Below, piece after piece: positions 14,401-26,000 of a stretch of DNA of 64,000 nt. The DNA is from Ochotona curzoniae (taxonomy: Eukaryota; Chordata; Mammalia; Lagomorpha; Ochotonidae), in assembly GCF_017591425.1 (NCBI RefSeq), contig NW_024464918.1:12336001-12400000 (forward strand), read 5' to 3'. Position 1 is the stretch's first letter; every line of letters begins with the position of its first letter. The notes beneath the pieces are model-generated. The model did not search any database. It was given only the letters and a program-made list of their open reading frames with translations, and was not told the DNA's origin. The translations under genes were made by a program, and so were the position numbers.

Positions 14401-17400
14401 TACAACAAACTTTTACAGTATGCTCGTTCAAACAGGTGTTACAGGAGCTTCCTCAGGAATCTGACAGCTCTCTAGATAATGAATACCTGCAGACATAGAA
14501 GTGTTAAATGGAGGCATAAACAGTGTTGAGTGGAAGCTCATAAAAAACCAGCAGTAGCGCCCAACACAATGGCCTAATGGCTAAAGTCCTTGCCTTGAAC
14601 ATGCCAGGATCCCATATGGACACTGGTTCTAATCCCGGCAGACCCACTTCCCATCCAGCTCCCTGCTTGTGTCCTGGGAAAGCAGTTGAGGCCGGCCCAA
14701 AGGCTTAGGATCCTGCACCCATGTGGGAGACCCAGAAGAGCTCCTGGCTCCTAGCTTCGGCTCGGCGCAGTATCAGCCGTTGCAGTCCCTTGAGGAGTGA
14801 ATCATCAGACGGAAGATATTTTTCTCTATCTCTCCTCTCTGTAGATCTGACTTTGCAATAAAAATAAGATAAATCATTTAAAAAAAAAAAGCAGTAAAGT
14901 CTTACTGGCAAAATGACGCATAGAGATTGAAGTGGACTTCATGGAGGAGGTGGCAAATAAAGAAATCCTTCTTAAATCTTTAAAAAGAAAAAAAGTAGAT
15001 AAAATCCTCAAAAGAATGTTGCCCAGGCATGTAAGTGCCTTAGCTTTTACTCCTATTCTTTGTAGAGACCCTGCTTTAAAATGGAACTATGGTTGGAAGA
15101 AATGACATGCCATTGTTCAGGATCTAAGCACTTCCCTTTGGAGAGCTGTCTCGAGCCACCTCTCTCAGATGGAGCCATCCATGATGAAAGCGTGTCTTCC
15201 TGTGTGGCACTTGGGAAATCATGACTCTCTCTAAGACTTCATTCTTTCATCTAAACAATAGAGATAATGACAATGCCTACTCAATAGCTACTGTGAGAAT
15301 TAATGCAGATGACACATGTACAATCACTGGCTTGGGACCCAATCAACATCCAGTGGGTGCTGTGGCAATAATATTAAATAGCAGGAGGGGGAGGAAGACG
15401 AATAAAGGCAGTGGGTGCTGGTGATTGGTGTCCAGTGACATCAGTTTCAAACCTGGCTCTTTTACTTACCCATCACAAGGTGCTTGTTTTACGGCAGTGT
15501 CCAGTGGCACATGTGTCCAGACCCCTTAAGGTTACTGTGGGAACTTGACGGCAGATGCTTTGCCCATACTAAGTGCTCTGGATAAGCTGAGCTGACAGAA
15601 GTCTGCAAAGATGCATGATCTCCTGTGGCATGAACTTCTCTCTCCCTTTTCCCTGATGGCTCCGCAGGCCTCTTTGCGATGAGTGAGACCTCTATCACAA
15701 GGCAGTACCTTAGATAGAAGGTTGGATCCAGAAGAAAAATTCAGTTCGGTGAGCTTCGACTGTTGGCTAAGACAAGAAGAGAGTGATGAAGGGAGTTTTA
15801 ACCTGTCTCAGAAAGGAATCAGAAACTTCTGAAATGAGATTGAAAAAAAGGGACCCCAGGCAGATTTGTATGGGTTGGTAATTCCGTTGACCTTGGTCTA
15901 TCCCAGCAGCTTGCCCTGAGTGAGTGACAGCAAGCAGGGCTTGAGTGGTCATCTTTGGAGACAGGCAGACCCCCATGTCCCTCTCTGGAGCCCATCTGGG
16001 TCAAGGAGTGGGAGAGGAACCTAGAGGGAGATAGTTGGAAGGCCAAGGTCACCTCTTCAAGAGTCAGACAGAGGACATGTAACTGGTATCCAGGAAAGGG
16101 TTGTTTCAGGAGGCAGGTTGCTGACCCAGAGAGGCAAATGTCACCACAGCTGCCATCCACAGGGTGTGAGCAGTCAGCCAGACAAGAGGGCCTCGGAGTC
16201 ACTGTGGAAGAAGGATCGTTAGCTCCAGTGAAGGTCTTAAACCTTCCCACTGCCACTGGTGTATCTGAAATGAGTTTGGATCTAGAAAGCCAGCCATGAG
16301 CCGAGTCACGGCCCAGGAGCAAAGCACATGGCTTCATCAGAGGTCTGAAAGCAGCTGACAAATTACGGTGTGATTTGTCATCATTTCAGAACCCGGCAAG
16401 TGTTTGTCCCTAGAAGAATCGATATCTAGAGCGAGAAAGGCTGTATTTTTAGAAACTCCTGGATGGGTAATTTATTTCAAGTGAGGCAAGAATTTATTTA
16501 TGTTGGCACTCCCACACATGAGATGGGCAATGTATTTACACGAAGCCAGAAGATGCTATCATTTCTTCAAATCAGTGTGCCCCTATGAGCAGCTGTACCT
16601 GGGAGCTCGCAGTGATGAATTCCCTCTCTATGCTGAAAGCTCTGCACGGGAACCATTCCCAGCCCCACCTGCAGCATCTCCACCTTCTGTTTGCATAGCA
16701 GGTCACACATCTCGCAACGTGTCCACTTGGACTGTGTCTTCTGAAGCACTCCTGAGATGGGCAGAGCAGGTAGAGTTAGGCTCATCCTTCAAGTGAAGAA
16801 ACTGTTGAACATAGTATTAGTCAAGGAGGAATAAGGTTAGAAGCCAGGTTTTCCTCCTACCCTGTAGTTATGTTTTATCCTTGACTTACTGTAAGAGCTT
16901 ATACAGTTGCAGAAACTTTTAAAAAAAATAGAGCCAAGACGTATTTAAAATATATTTGTAATATATAAGATATATTTGTAAAATATAGTTGTCAATGTAC
17001 TTGAAATGTCCATGAAGATGCAGTTAAAGTATAAGTTCATTGGATTGCGAACAAATGAAATCTACATGTAACTTTATAGGAACACGCATTTTGGTGAACT
17101 TTTTCAAGTGACCTTGAGTTGCGCTGTCAGGATGTTTCTGACTATGCAGGGTGCTACGCAAGTAAAGAAGAGAACCTGCAGTCAGCCTGGGGTTCAGATC
17201 CAAGCCCACCCTGCCACTCTGGGTCACAGATTTCCCCTCACCAAAATGTATATTAAGTACCTACTTTGTTGAATAACTGTGTACCACAAAAGAATATGTA
17301 TAAAGTTATTACAATGTTGGGCAGAAAGTAGAGTCCAATAAGTGCTGTTTATTTTATTAGGCGCTGTTTTTTGTAGCATATTTACAACAGGAAAACAAAG

Positions 17401-20041
17401 TGAAAAATGTGAATATTCAATAGTTAAATGATTAGTTGAAGTGTGGTACATTCATGCAATTGGTTTTTGTGCAGGTATTAAAGCAGCAGGAAATTTAGCA
17501 GTATGTAAAAATGCTCAAGATGGAACTGGGTGCTGTGGCACAGTGGGTTAAGCTTCTACTTGGGATAGCTCCATCCATATCAGAGTGCCAGTTTGAGAGT
17601 CTGGGGACTCCACATCTGATGCCTCTCCTTGATAAGGTGTTGAGGAAGGCAGAAGATGATGGCCCAAGCGCTTGAGCCCCTGTCACCCACTGGGGGTTCT
17701 GGAGTTCTGGGCTTCTGCCTTCCACCTGACTTAGTCTGGCAGTTGTGGTCAAATGGAAAGCATCTCTCCCACTTACCATCACTCTGCCTTTCAAATAGAT
17801 CTGTAAAAGTTCAAGATCTAGGAGACCCAAAATCTTATCTTGGAAAAAGTATGAACATATATGTGTGTGATCATATAAATATGTGTGTGGTTATACGTGA
17901 TTGTAAACCCTGAAGATGTACACGGAGGCCTGTTAGCTGTGGCTGTCTGTTGTGACTTTCATCCTTATCGCCTCAGGTTTTATTTTGGCGGGGGAGGGGC
18001 AACTGTTTGTGCACTATACACCATGCTAACCACTGACCACATATAGCTAGCTACTTAGCTTCAAATTAAGAAAGATTAAGTTGCCTTCAAAAGCCCGTTC
18101 CCCTGGCAATGAGTAGAAGCAAGGAAACCCAGGGGATAGAGGCAGACTGGGTGATGGGCGCCAAGCACAGTTGGTGTTCCGCAGTGCAGTGCGGGCTGAC
18201 TGTGGTGTGTGTGCACTAGCTCATTAGATAGTCAATTGAGAACTTCAGGAACTCAGAGGCACCAATCATAAACCCCAAGGAGATGGAAATTCTAACCGCC
18301 TTGAAGTGATGAACACACATTATGTACATAAATTGAAATATCACATTGTACTCTATTAATATGTATAATTACCATGTGTCTTAACTAATACATAAACTTG
18401 TAAAATGAATAAAAGATGAAAATCATTTCCTCAGCCTGCCCCATTTCAGATACTCAGCAGCCACGAGTAGTCCTTAGTCACTTACATGTTGCACAGCCCT
18501 GCCTTGGCACGCTGCCCTGTTGGACAGTGCTGGGCTGGAGCCCTGCAGGAGAAGGGTGGGCAGCACGCAGCCTCCTCTGCCATCTCCAGTTTTCCATTTG
18601 CATCTACTTTCTCCTCCTCCCTGAGGCTTTCCCTCTTGTCTTGTGATACAGTTATCACAGGAGGTGACAAAGCGGAGGTTACCTCATTATCGCTGCAATG
18701 CTTCTAGGCCTCATCAGTTCCTTCCTTGATCCTATTATGATCAGATCCCTCTGACTTAATAAACTCATGGAGTCCTCTCTCTCTCTCTCTCTGTCTCTCA
18801 CAGGAGGCACAGTTCGAGCCGGAACATTTCCACAACACGATCGTGTGTGAGAAGCCCAACAACCACCTCAACAAATTTAAGGGCTACATGTAAGTCTGCA
18901 GTGGCCCTGTGCCGCTGGGAAGTACCTCCTCTAGGGTTGGAAAAAAACTGTCTGGAAATGACTGAGCAACATGCAGAAGGTCCTGTGGGAGTTTATTTTT
19001 ATCATATAAAAAAGGACTAGGGACAGCCAACTTGGGCTTTTTATTTTCCTCAGTTAGTCATCTGTCAGGGGTGAGATCTGTCAGGAATTAAACTCACTAG
19101 TGCCTTTTATAGAACTTTGGGAAAAGAACATCAAAAAGCAAGATCATGCCCTGATTCAGGGGAAGCAAATGTGGTTTGATTAAGATAGTATTTCCTAAAC
19201 GTATCTGTGTGTTATTGTGTTGTGTGTTGTATGTGTTGTGTGTGGTGTGTTGTTTGTGTTGAATGTGTGCTGTGTGTGTTGAGTGTATGGTGTGTGTTGT
19301 ATGTGCTGTGTGTGCTGTGTTGTATGTGTTGAGTTGTAATGTGTGTGTTGAGTGTATGCTGTATGTCGTATGTGGTGTGTGTGTGCTGTGTACGGGTGTT
19401 ATGTGTGTGTGTTGGTAAGAACAGAGGGCCTTAGGAGTCAGACTTGGATTTGAATTGGAGTTATTCTAATTACCATCTGTGTGAGCTTGGGTAAGTTATG
19501 AAACTCTCTGGGCCTTGTTTTGCACAGCTTTGAATTAAAGACTTGCTCCCTCATAAAATTTTTCTAAGAATTTAGCTGTTTTTTTTGATAAGCAAAAGCC
19601 GTTGGCACAGCAACAGGAAAAGTCAGTTAATAATGCCTGCTCCTGATACAATGTTTGTGAATTTCACTCCTCACTTGTGGTTTACCCTAAAAACATGAAT
19701 ATAATTCTGCTTTCATGTCGGATTTTTGGTGTTCTTGCAAAAGTGAGAGCAGTGGTAACAGGCATATGAGCCCAACGCTGCAAAAACATTTAGACTCTCC
19801 CCAGCACATCTGTACTCTTCACCATCACCTAAGGGAGGAAATACTAGGGTCCCTGGTTTTCAGATAAGAAATGGGATCATCTGTCCTGAAAACAGAACTT
19901 ACCCAAAATCAAACAGCAGGGACAAAATAAAGCCAGGATTCCTAAATGTCAATCTTTTTAAAAATTATATGCATATATTTGAAAGGCAGGATTGGAGGGA
20001 GGAAGGGAGGGAGGGAGAGAGGAAGGGAAGGAGGGAGGGAG

Positions 20042-20081
<40 letters not shown>

Positions 20082-23000
20082 GCGCGCACGCAATGAGAAT
20101 CTTCCATCTGCTAGTCTAATCTCCAAATGACTGCATTGTCTGGAGCTGGCTCAGTCCAAAGCCAGGAGCCAGTAACTTCTGTGACTCCCATGGAGGTTCA
20201 GGGGCCCAAAATCTTGGGCCATCTGCTGCTGCTTTCCCAGACTCATGAATTAACAAGGAACTGGGTCAGAAGTGGAGCAGCTAGGACTTGAACCGGCATC
20301 CACATAGGATGTTGGAACTACTGGCAATGCCTTTATCTGTACTGCCCACTCAATGTAGGTATGTTGACACCAGCAACAGCGTTTTCTGTTGCTGCACATT
20401 ACAGAGCTCAGCTGGGCCGTGCCACCTGTTCTGCCAGCAGGGCCTGGAGTGAGGCTCCACAAGAGCCATGGAGAATGTCATGAAGACAAATTCAGAAAAG
20501 CGAAAAGTAAAACAATACAGGAGAAGCAGTAGCTCTTAAAGGCAAATTATTTTCAAAATGCAAAGGAAAAGCAGCTGCGGACAGACAGAAAAGAACAAGA
20601 GAGAAAAGGGACTTTGTGGCAGGCATCTGGTCAGGGAAAGCTTGCCACTTCTTCTGGGCCAGAACCAGGTATCTGAGCCAGACATTGCTGTAAGAGGCTG
20701 GCTCCATGACCAGCCTGAACATGCCGCTTTTCAACAGAAGGGTCCCTGCACAGTTGCTACAGTCTTATCCAGGGAGCATTGGCAATGTCACCTGGGGAGA
20801 GGAGTGCCGCCAGCATCTCTGGAGATGCCAGGGCCTCTGAGCACTCACCATTCTCCAGCACCACAGAGGCTTTTCCAGCCCCAAATGGTGCCAAGATGGA
20901 GAAGAGCTTCTCCAGGGTCAGACCTTGCAAGCGAGAGCACTAAGTGAGTCAGGGACTAGGAGATGGCTCAACCTCTTCTATCCATTAGCAGACAGACTTG
21001 AAGGCAGAGAGAAGTAGAGGTCTCTATTGCGTATTACGACCTCTGAGCAGCCTAGAAACAATCCTTAAACTGCAAGCTACTAACAGGGACACTTGACGGA
21101 TGTGTTAGCCCAATAACTTGACCCTCACCATCCCCTTCTTGACAAAGGCGAGAGTGCAATGGTGGATCTTAAATTTCAGTCATTCTTACATTACCTTTTA
21201 TGATCTTCATAATATCCCCTGAAAGCAGCCAGGATGTGGAAAGTGCAGCCAAAGCTGTCTGGGTAAATGAGGGTGGACAGTTCCCTCCTAATGAGTCAGC
21301 CAATGAACTTGAAGCACTTGCAGACAAAGAAGACTGCATTTCCAGTTACCCTCCCTTTTCTGAAAAAGAAGGTGGTGAAGGTCGGCTCGCCACTTCCAAG
21401 GTTGTATGACATCAACCAGGGCCGCTAACCACCCGTCTCTGTCATTCTTCCTCCCCAGGGAGTACCCTGACAAAACCAGGACTGGCTTTGGCAGTGAGTG
21501 TCTTCTGCTTCGAGGCTGCACCATCAGAAACACCGAAGTGGCTGTTGGCATTGTCATCTACACAGGTCATTGTCCCCCCAACCACGGTGTCCTTTGTCCT
21601 GACTTTGCCCTTTCCTCCCTGTGTTATGGCCTCCTGCCCACCTGTTTCAGACAGTGGGGACTTGCCAGAGTGCAAAGGGGTGGAGTCCTGTGACTTACCA
21701 TGTCTTATCCATACAACAGGGGCTACAGACCCCAGTCACCCACTCAGGCCTCAGCTGTGTAAGGAGACGCCGAGTGCAGCTCACGCCTCTGAGCGAGATG
21801 GGAGAGGGAATCAACACACCCCGTGGTGTTGAGATACCCACCCAGGCCAGCTAAGAAATGTCCCCTTAACCAGGAGACTAGCCTAACCCAGCAGCTTCAC
21901 CTTGTGTCCCTCGTTTGTACAACAGGAAGAGTATTTGTAACTGTCTCATGGAGAATTTTTGAGGCTCTAATAGGATGACACAGGGAAGGCACCAAGCACC
22001 ATCTATAGTAGAGTGGGTTTTGATGGTTCTAGTAGATGTTTTGGCAACTGTGCTTTTATTATCTCGAGTCACTTAAATCTCCTACTGTAAAGACCTGTTT
22101 TCACTTTCTGCTTTGATCCTGCGCCCCACAATGTAAAATAGATAGCAACAACTTGCTCGCAACAGGAGCCGAAATCTTGTAGGGCAGCTTGGTGGCTGCG
22201 GTACCCTTGGTGCCTAATGCCTGGCCCTTGAGAGGGTCTCAGTCACACCTGTTGACCCTAGGGTCAGTGAAGGCATCTTGCACACAGTCTCTGGGTGTTT
22301 AGACCTTCACTGCAAGACTGCAGGACAGGTTTCCTACTAGTCTGCCGTTCACTGCAACACTTAAGGAATTCGGCAGGAGGTGTTAGTTGATTTGGGTCCA
22401 AGTAGAACTACACTTTTTATGGACACATAAGAAACGCTTAAATATCAAGCTGCCCTAAGATTCACTTTTTAGGGTCATCAAAGAAAAAGCAAGTCTTTCA
22501 ATAATAATGTCACCATCTAGCCACTTTTCCCTAATTAGGAGGAGGGAATTGTGTCTATCAGGTGATTCCTTTCCCAGGTCTTGAGCAATGGAATTCAAAG
22601 CCATCTGGCTGTTTAGTAACAGAACTCTGTGGAAATGGGCTCACCAAAAGAAAAAAAATCACCCACATATATTTAAAGTTTTGCCTCTGTGTCCAAGTAA
22701 GTTGAAAACCCTGAGTAAGCTCCGGGAGCGACATAGGAGGAGACAGATGTGGAGAACGTGTTCATGGTGGTCCTGAATAGACCAGCTCCCTGAAGAAAAG
22801 GCGGCATGCGTTTTCCATTGTGCATGTTCCTGACCAGGCTGGTTAAATGGTTAATGCCAAGGGCACTAATAATTCATGCCTTACAGGGTGATAAAGTGAA
22901 AGTATCAGTGAGGAGAATTTAGAATAACGTAGCTTTCCCAAAACAGAACAGTGGACAAAAATGATGCTAGTGATGGTAAGGCTGTTACCCAGGGCCAGAG

Positions 23001-26000
23001 TTCTCAGCCTGCCTGAGCCTGTTTGCCTCTGGCAGGGCTGCACTGAAGGGTGTTTAGCAGCATCTTTGGTCTCTACCTAGTAGAGACAGTTTTCCACACC
23101 TTTGGGATAGCCAACGCTTCTCAAGAGATCGCTAAGTGAACCCTGACGAGTAAACATTTCTCTTGGTTTAAAGTTAACCTCTCTCTAATGATACTACCTA
23201 CCGGTGGTCACAAAGGATGTCCTCCAAGCCCAAGGCCTGCAAAGAACCAGTAGAACTTCCCAAAAGGAAGAAATCCAACATGGGCATCTGTCCTTCTCAC
23301 AGCAAGCATTTATTGAGCTGCTGTTACATACCAGGGACTAAGGTAGCTGGCAAACGTTGACTTACTCCCCTGCACCCCAACACACACGCAACCATGGTAT
23401 TCCCATTTTTACCAATAAATAATTAAGGAATAAAGGGATTCATTTTTCCAAGGTTGCATTTTTCTTGAAATCAGTTCTCTGTGATCCAAGGTCCAGCAGC
23501 AGCAATGAACTGTCTGGTTGTACGGCCCATTTTCTAACCACTTATACTTCTTCCTGTTGAACTCAACTGTTATCCCAAGAGCAGAAGAACCGCAGATGGC
23601 AAATAGCCAGTGGCTGAAGGGCTGGAACCAGGACCACTTAGTAGGGGGTTTGGGGGACTTCGAGGGCAGCAGAAAGTCTGCAGCTCCATCAGTTAGTTGG
23701 CCTGTGCTCGCCGTGCTGCCCCAAGCCCCGTCCACTGCGCAAACTTGAGTCTGATTGAACATGCCTGGAGTTTGTTCCCTCCCACTGTTTTGTTGCTACT
23801 TTAAATCCACAAGGCAAATAACTAATCAGCATTAAAGCCATTTGCTGCTGGAGCTGATACATCGGTTTTCTTTACTTTCGTAGGGGAAATGTGTGACTGG
23901 CATTTTTTTAATGGGGCTGTGCAACATGACAATTAAAATGCAGAAGTCCCGGAGTAGAGCCAGTGCCTGAGGACAGAAGTCTCTGACTGACTGCTAGTAC
24001 TCAGCCCCGGCTTCCTGCTGCAGGGCTGAGGGTCGTTTATCCTCTCTGTTGGTGTAGGTCTCTTGCAAACTCTAGTCTGCAGTTTTCTCAACTGGGAGAA
24101 GTGGGTAGTGAGAAGAGACTGATAGTTTTCAAACTTTGAGCAACCTTTGGTCCCTTCTATGGTTGCAGAGGCAGCATCAACATGTTAGGCACAGCTGATG
24201 AAATAAAGATGGAAGCTACTGACCCATGCACTTTCCTACCACAGGGCCTTTGCACCTATTACTCGCACAGCCTAAATCTCTCTTCTTTCTCCCTTCAGGA
24301 TTCTGAAACGTTCCTTCCTCTGTGGCCTTTCACTGGCCATACTCCCTGACTCTACATCTTATCTACCTTAGCTGGTCTATCTATTTTCTGGCCTGTGAGA
24401 CTTACTGATAACTAGACCTATTCATTTCCTGTGCACCCTCAGCAGAGTGGAAACTCTCTGCCTTCCCATTATCTACCACTAGCCCATAATGGCCAGAAAA
24501 ATGCATTTGTACAAATGGGAAAGGGATGGTCCTTCCTCTAGCCCACTGCCTTTAATGAGGTAGAAATGTGTCCTGATGAACCGACACCTCTGTAGGAGCT
24601 ACACAATGAGGGGTGCCTCCTGTGCCAGGCAGCACTGTTGGTGGGGTACTCAGCGAAGACCTGCTGACAAATCCCATCAGACCACGTGAGCTGCTCCCAC
24701 AGCCCTCCCGAGACAGCTTCAGCGTAGAGCGTAAAGCCTCATTTTCATCCTCAGCTCCAGTGAGAAGAGCCAAGGCTGTGGCCCAGGACCTCGGGGCCTG
24801 ATTTTCTCCTTTCCTCTTCCAAGGCCACGAGACGAAAGCCCTGCTGAACAACAGCGGCCCCCGGTACAAGCGCAGCAAGATTGAGCGGCGTATAAACGTA
24901 GACATCTTCTTTTGCATCGGCCTTCTCTTCCTCATGTGCCTCATCGGAGCTGTCGGTATGGAATGTTCTGGAAAGAACAACAGAGTGATCTTCTATTGGG
25001 TGGAGGGCAAATGCTGTTCTTACCTTGGGTGTCAGTTTCCTTACCTACAAAATAGGGCTGTCCTGCCAACTTGAGTGAGATACCATTGGAATGAAAAGAT
25101 AAGTGAAGTCCTCCCCAAAGTGACATGTACTGTTTAAACATCATGAATATCATCTACAATATGTTATTTTTTTCCAAAAGGAAAATACTCCCTGAACCCT
25201 AAAACTTTCTCAGTGGGAGAGAAGTACAAGATGAACGAGCCGCAGGACTGCTGTTCATAGTCTAGCAAGAAGGAGTCAAACCTATAAGTAGAATCAGTAC
25301 CACAGTGGCCCCCAGGAGAGGGACTGCACGCACATATTGTCTTAGCTCCCTACCGCTACTATTTAGGGTCAAGCCCATATTTGGGATCAAAGCAACACAA
25401 ACTTTTTCTGTGTAGTTCTGCAGGTTTCCACATGCAAAGTCACTTTCCCTGGGGTTCAAACCAAGGTTTTAGCAGGTCTGGCTGCTTCTAGAGGCTTGTA
25501 GGAGAGGTGCTAATCCTCTTCAGCCTCTAGTGGATGCCTACATTCCTTGGCTTGTGGCCTCTTTCTCCATCTTCCAACCACAACACTCCAATCTCTGCTC
25601 ATATTTCCTTATCCTTGTCTGCAACTGTCTCCTCCTCTCCCTTTGTTTGGTTTAAAAAAAAAAAAAAGAGGCATACACACAGACAGCCCTGCTGTTTTTG
25701 TCACTGATGCAGGACATTTTCCGCATCTCAAGACCCATGACCTCATCACCCCTGCAAAGTTCCTTTTTCCATATATGATGCGTTTTCAAGGGCCTTGATC
25801 TAGTGTGTGTCTCAGGTAGGAATTGGGCTATTCAACAGCACTAGTGTCACAGGACATCAGGGAGGGAATTCTTTCTTGAAGAAGTAGCTGCTTCCCATAG
25901 GCAGTGTGCATTTTCCAGGGGAACAAGGTAACAGAAGCAGATGTAGAGGCAGGAAGAGGCAAGGCATGTTTAGCTCCAGACAAACTTGTGAAGTGGGAAG

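Larger units (their letters stand above)
78..18803 (+). other. Intron of 18.7 kb between the DGET exon and the exon at 18804
   Basis: I see no exon, no second gene and no RNA gene here. Listed separately are: CSINE copies of both orientations, MIR remnants, an L2 piece, an L1 3' end (about 5520-6100), the inverted duplication (about 3510-3865 with 5121-5490), an AT microsatellite and a (TG)29 tract. About 6440-7600, 13300-14500 and 15430-17000 look like unique or very old DNA with no feature I can name. The intron ends with a CT-rich tract directly before the acceptor. Confidence 0.85.
18890..21458 (+). other. Intron of 2.6 kb
   Basis: It holds a TG-rich degenerate repeat (about 19200-19414), a MIR (about 19410-19560), an old CSINE with purine-rich and CA repeats (about 19965-20345), and otherwise no recognisable feature. 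Confidence 0.85.
21566..24823 (+). other. Intron of 3.3 kb
   Basis: It holds a MIR (about 21890-22060), an L2 piece (about 24210-24510), and diverged MIR-like sequence near 23300-23480. The rest shows no recognisable feature. Antisense reading frames over the following exon are shadows. Confidence 0.85.

Noticed and set aside
15819..16361. 180-codon open frame on the - strand
   Set aside because: No recognisable domain, no start context or splice structure supporting it; likely chance in a GC-moderate stretch.
24552..24980. 142-codon antisense open frame
   Set aside because: It overlaps the ATP10B TM3 exon in antisense, so it is a shadow of a constrained coding exon.
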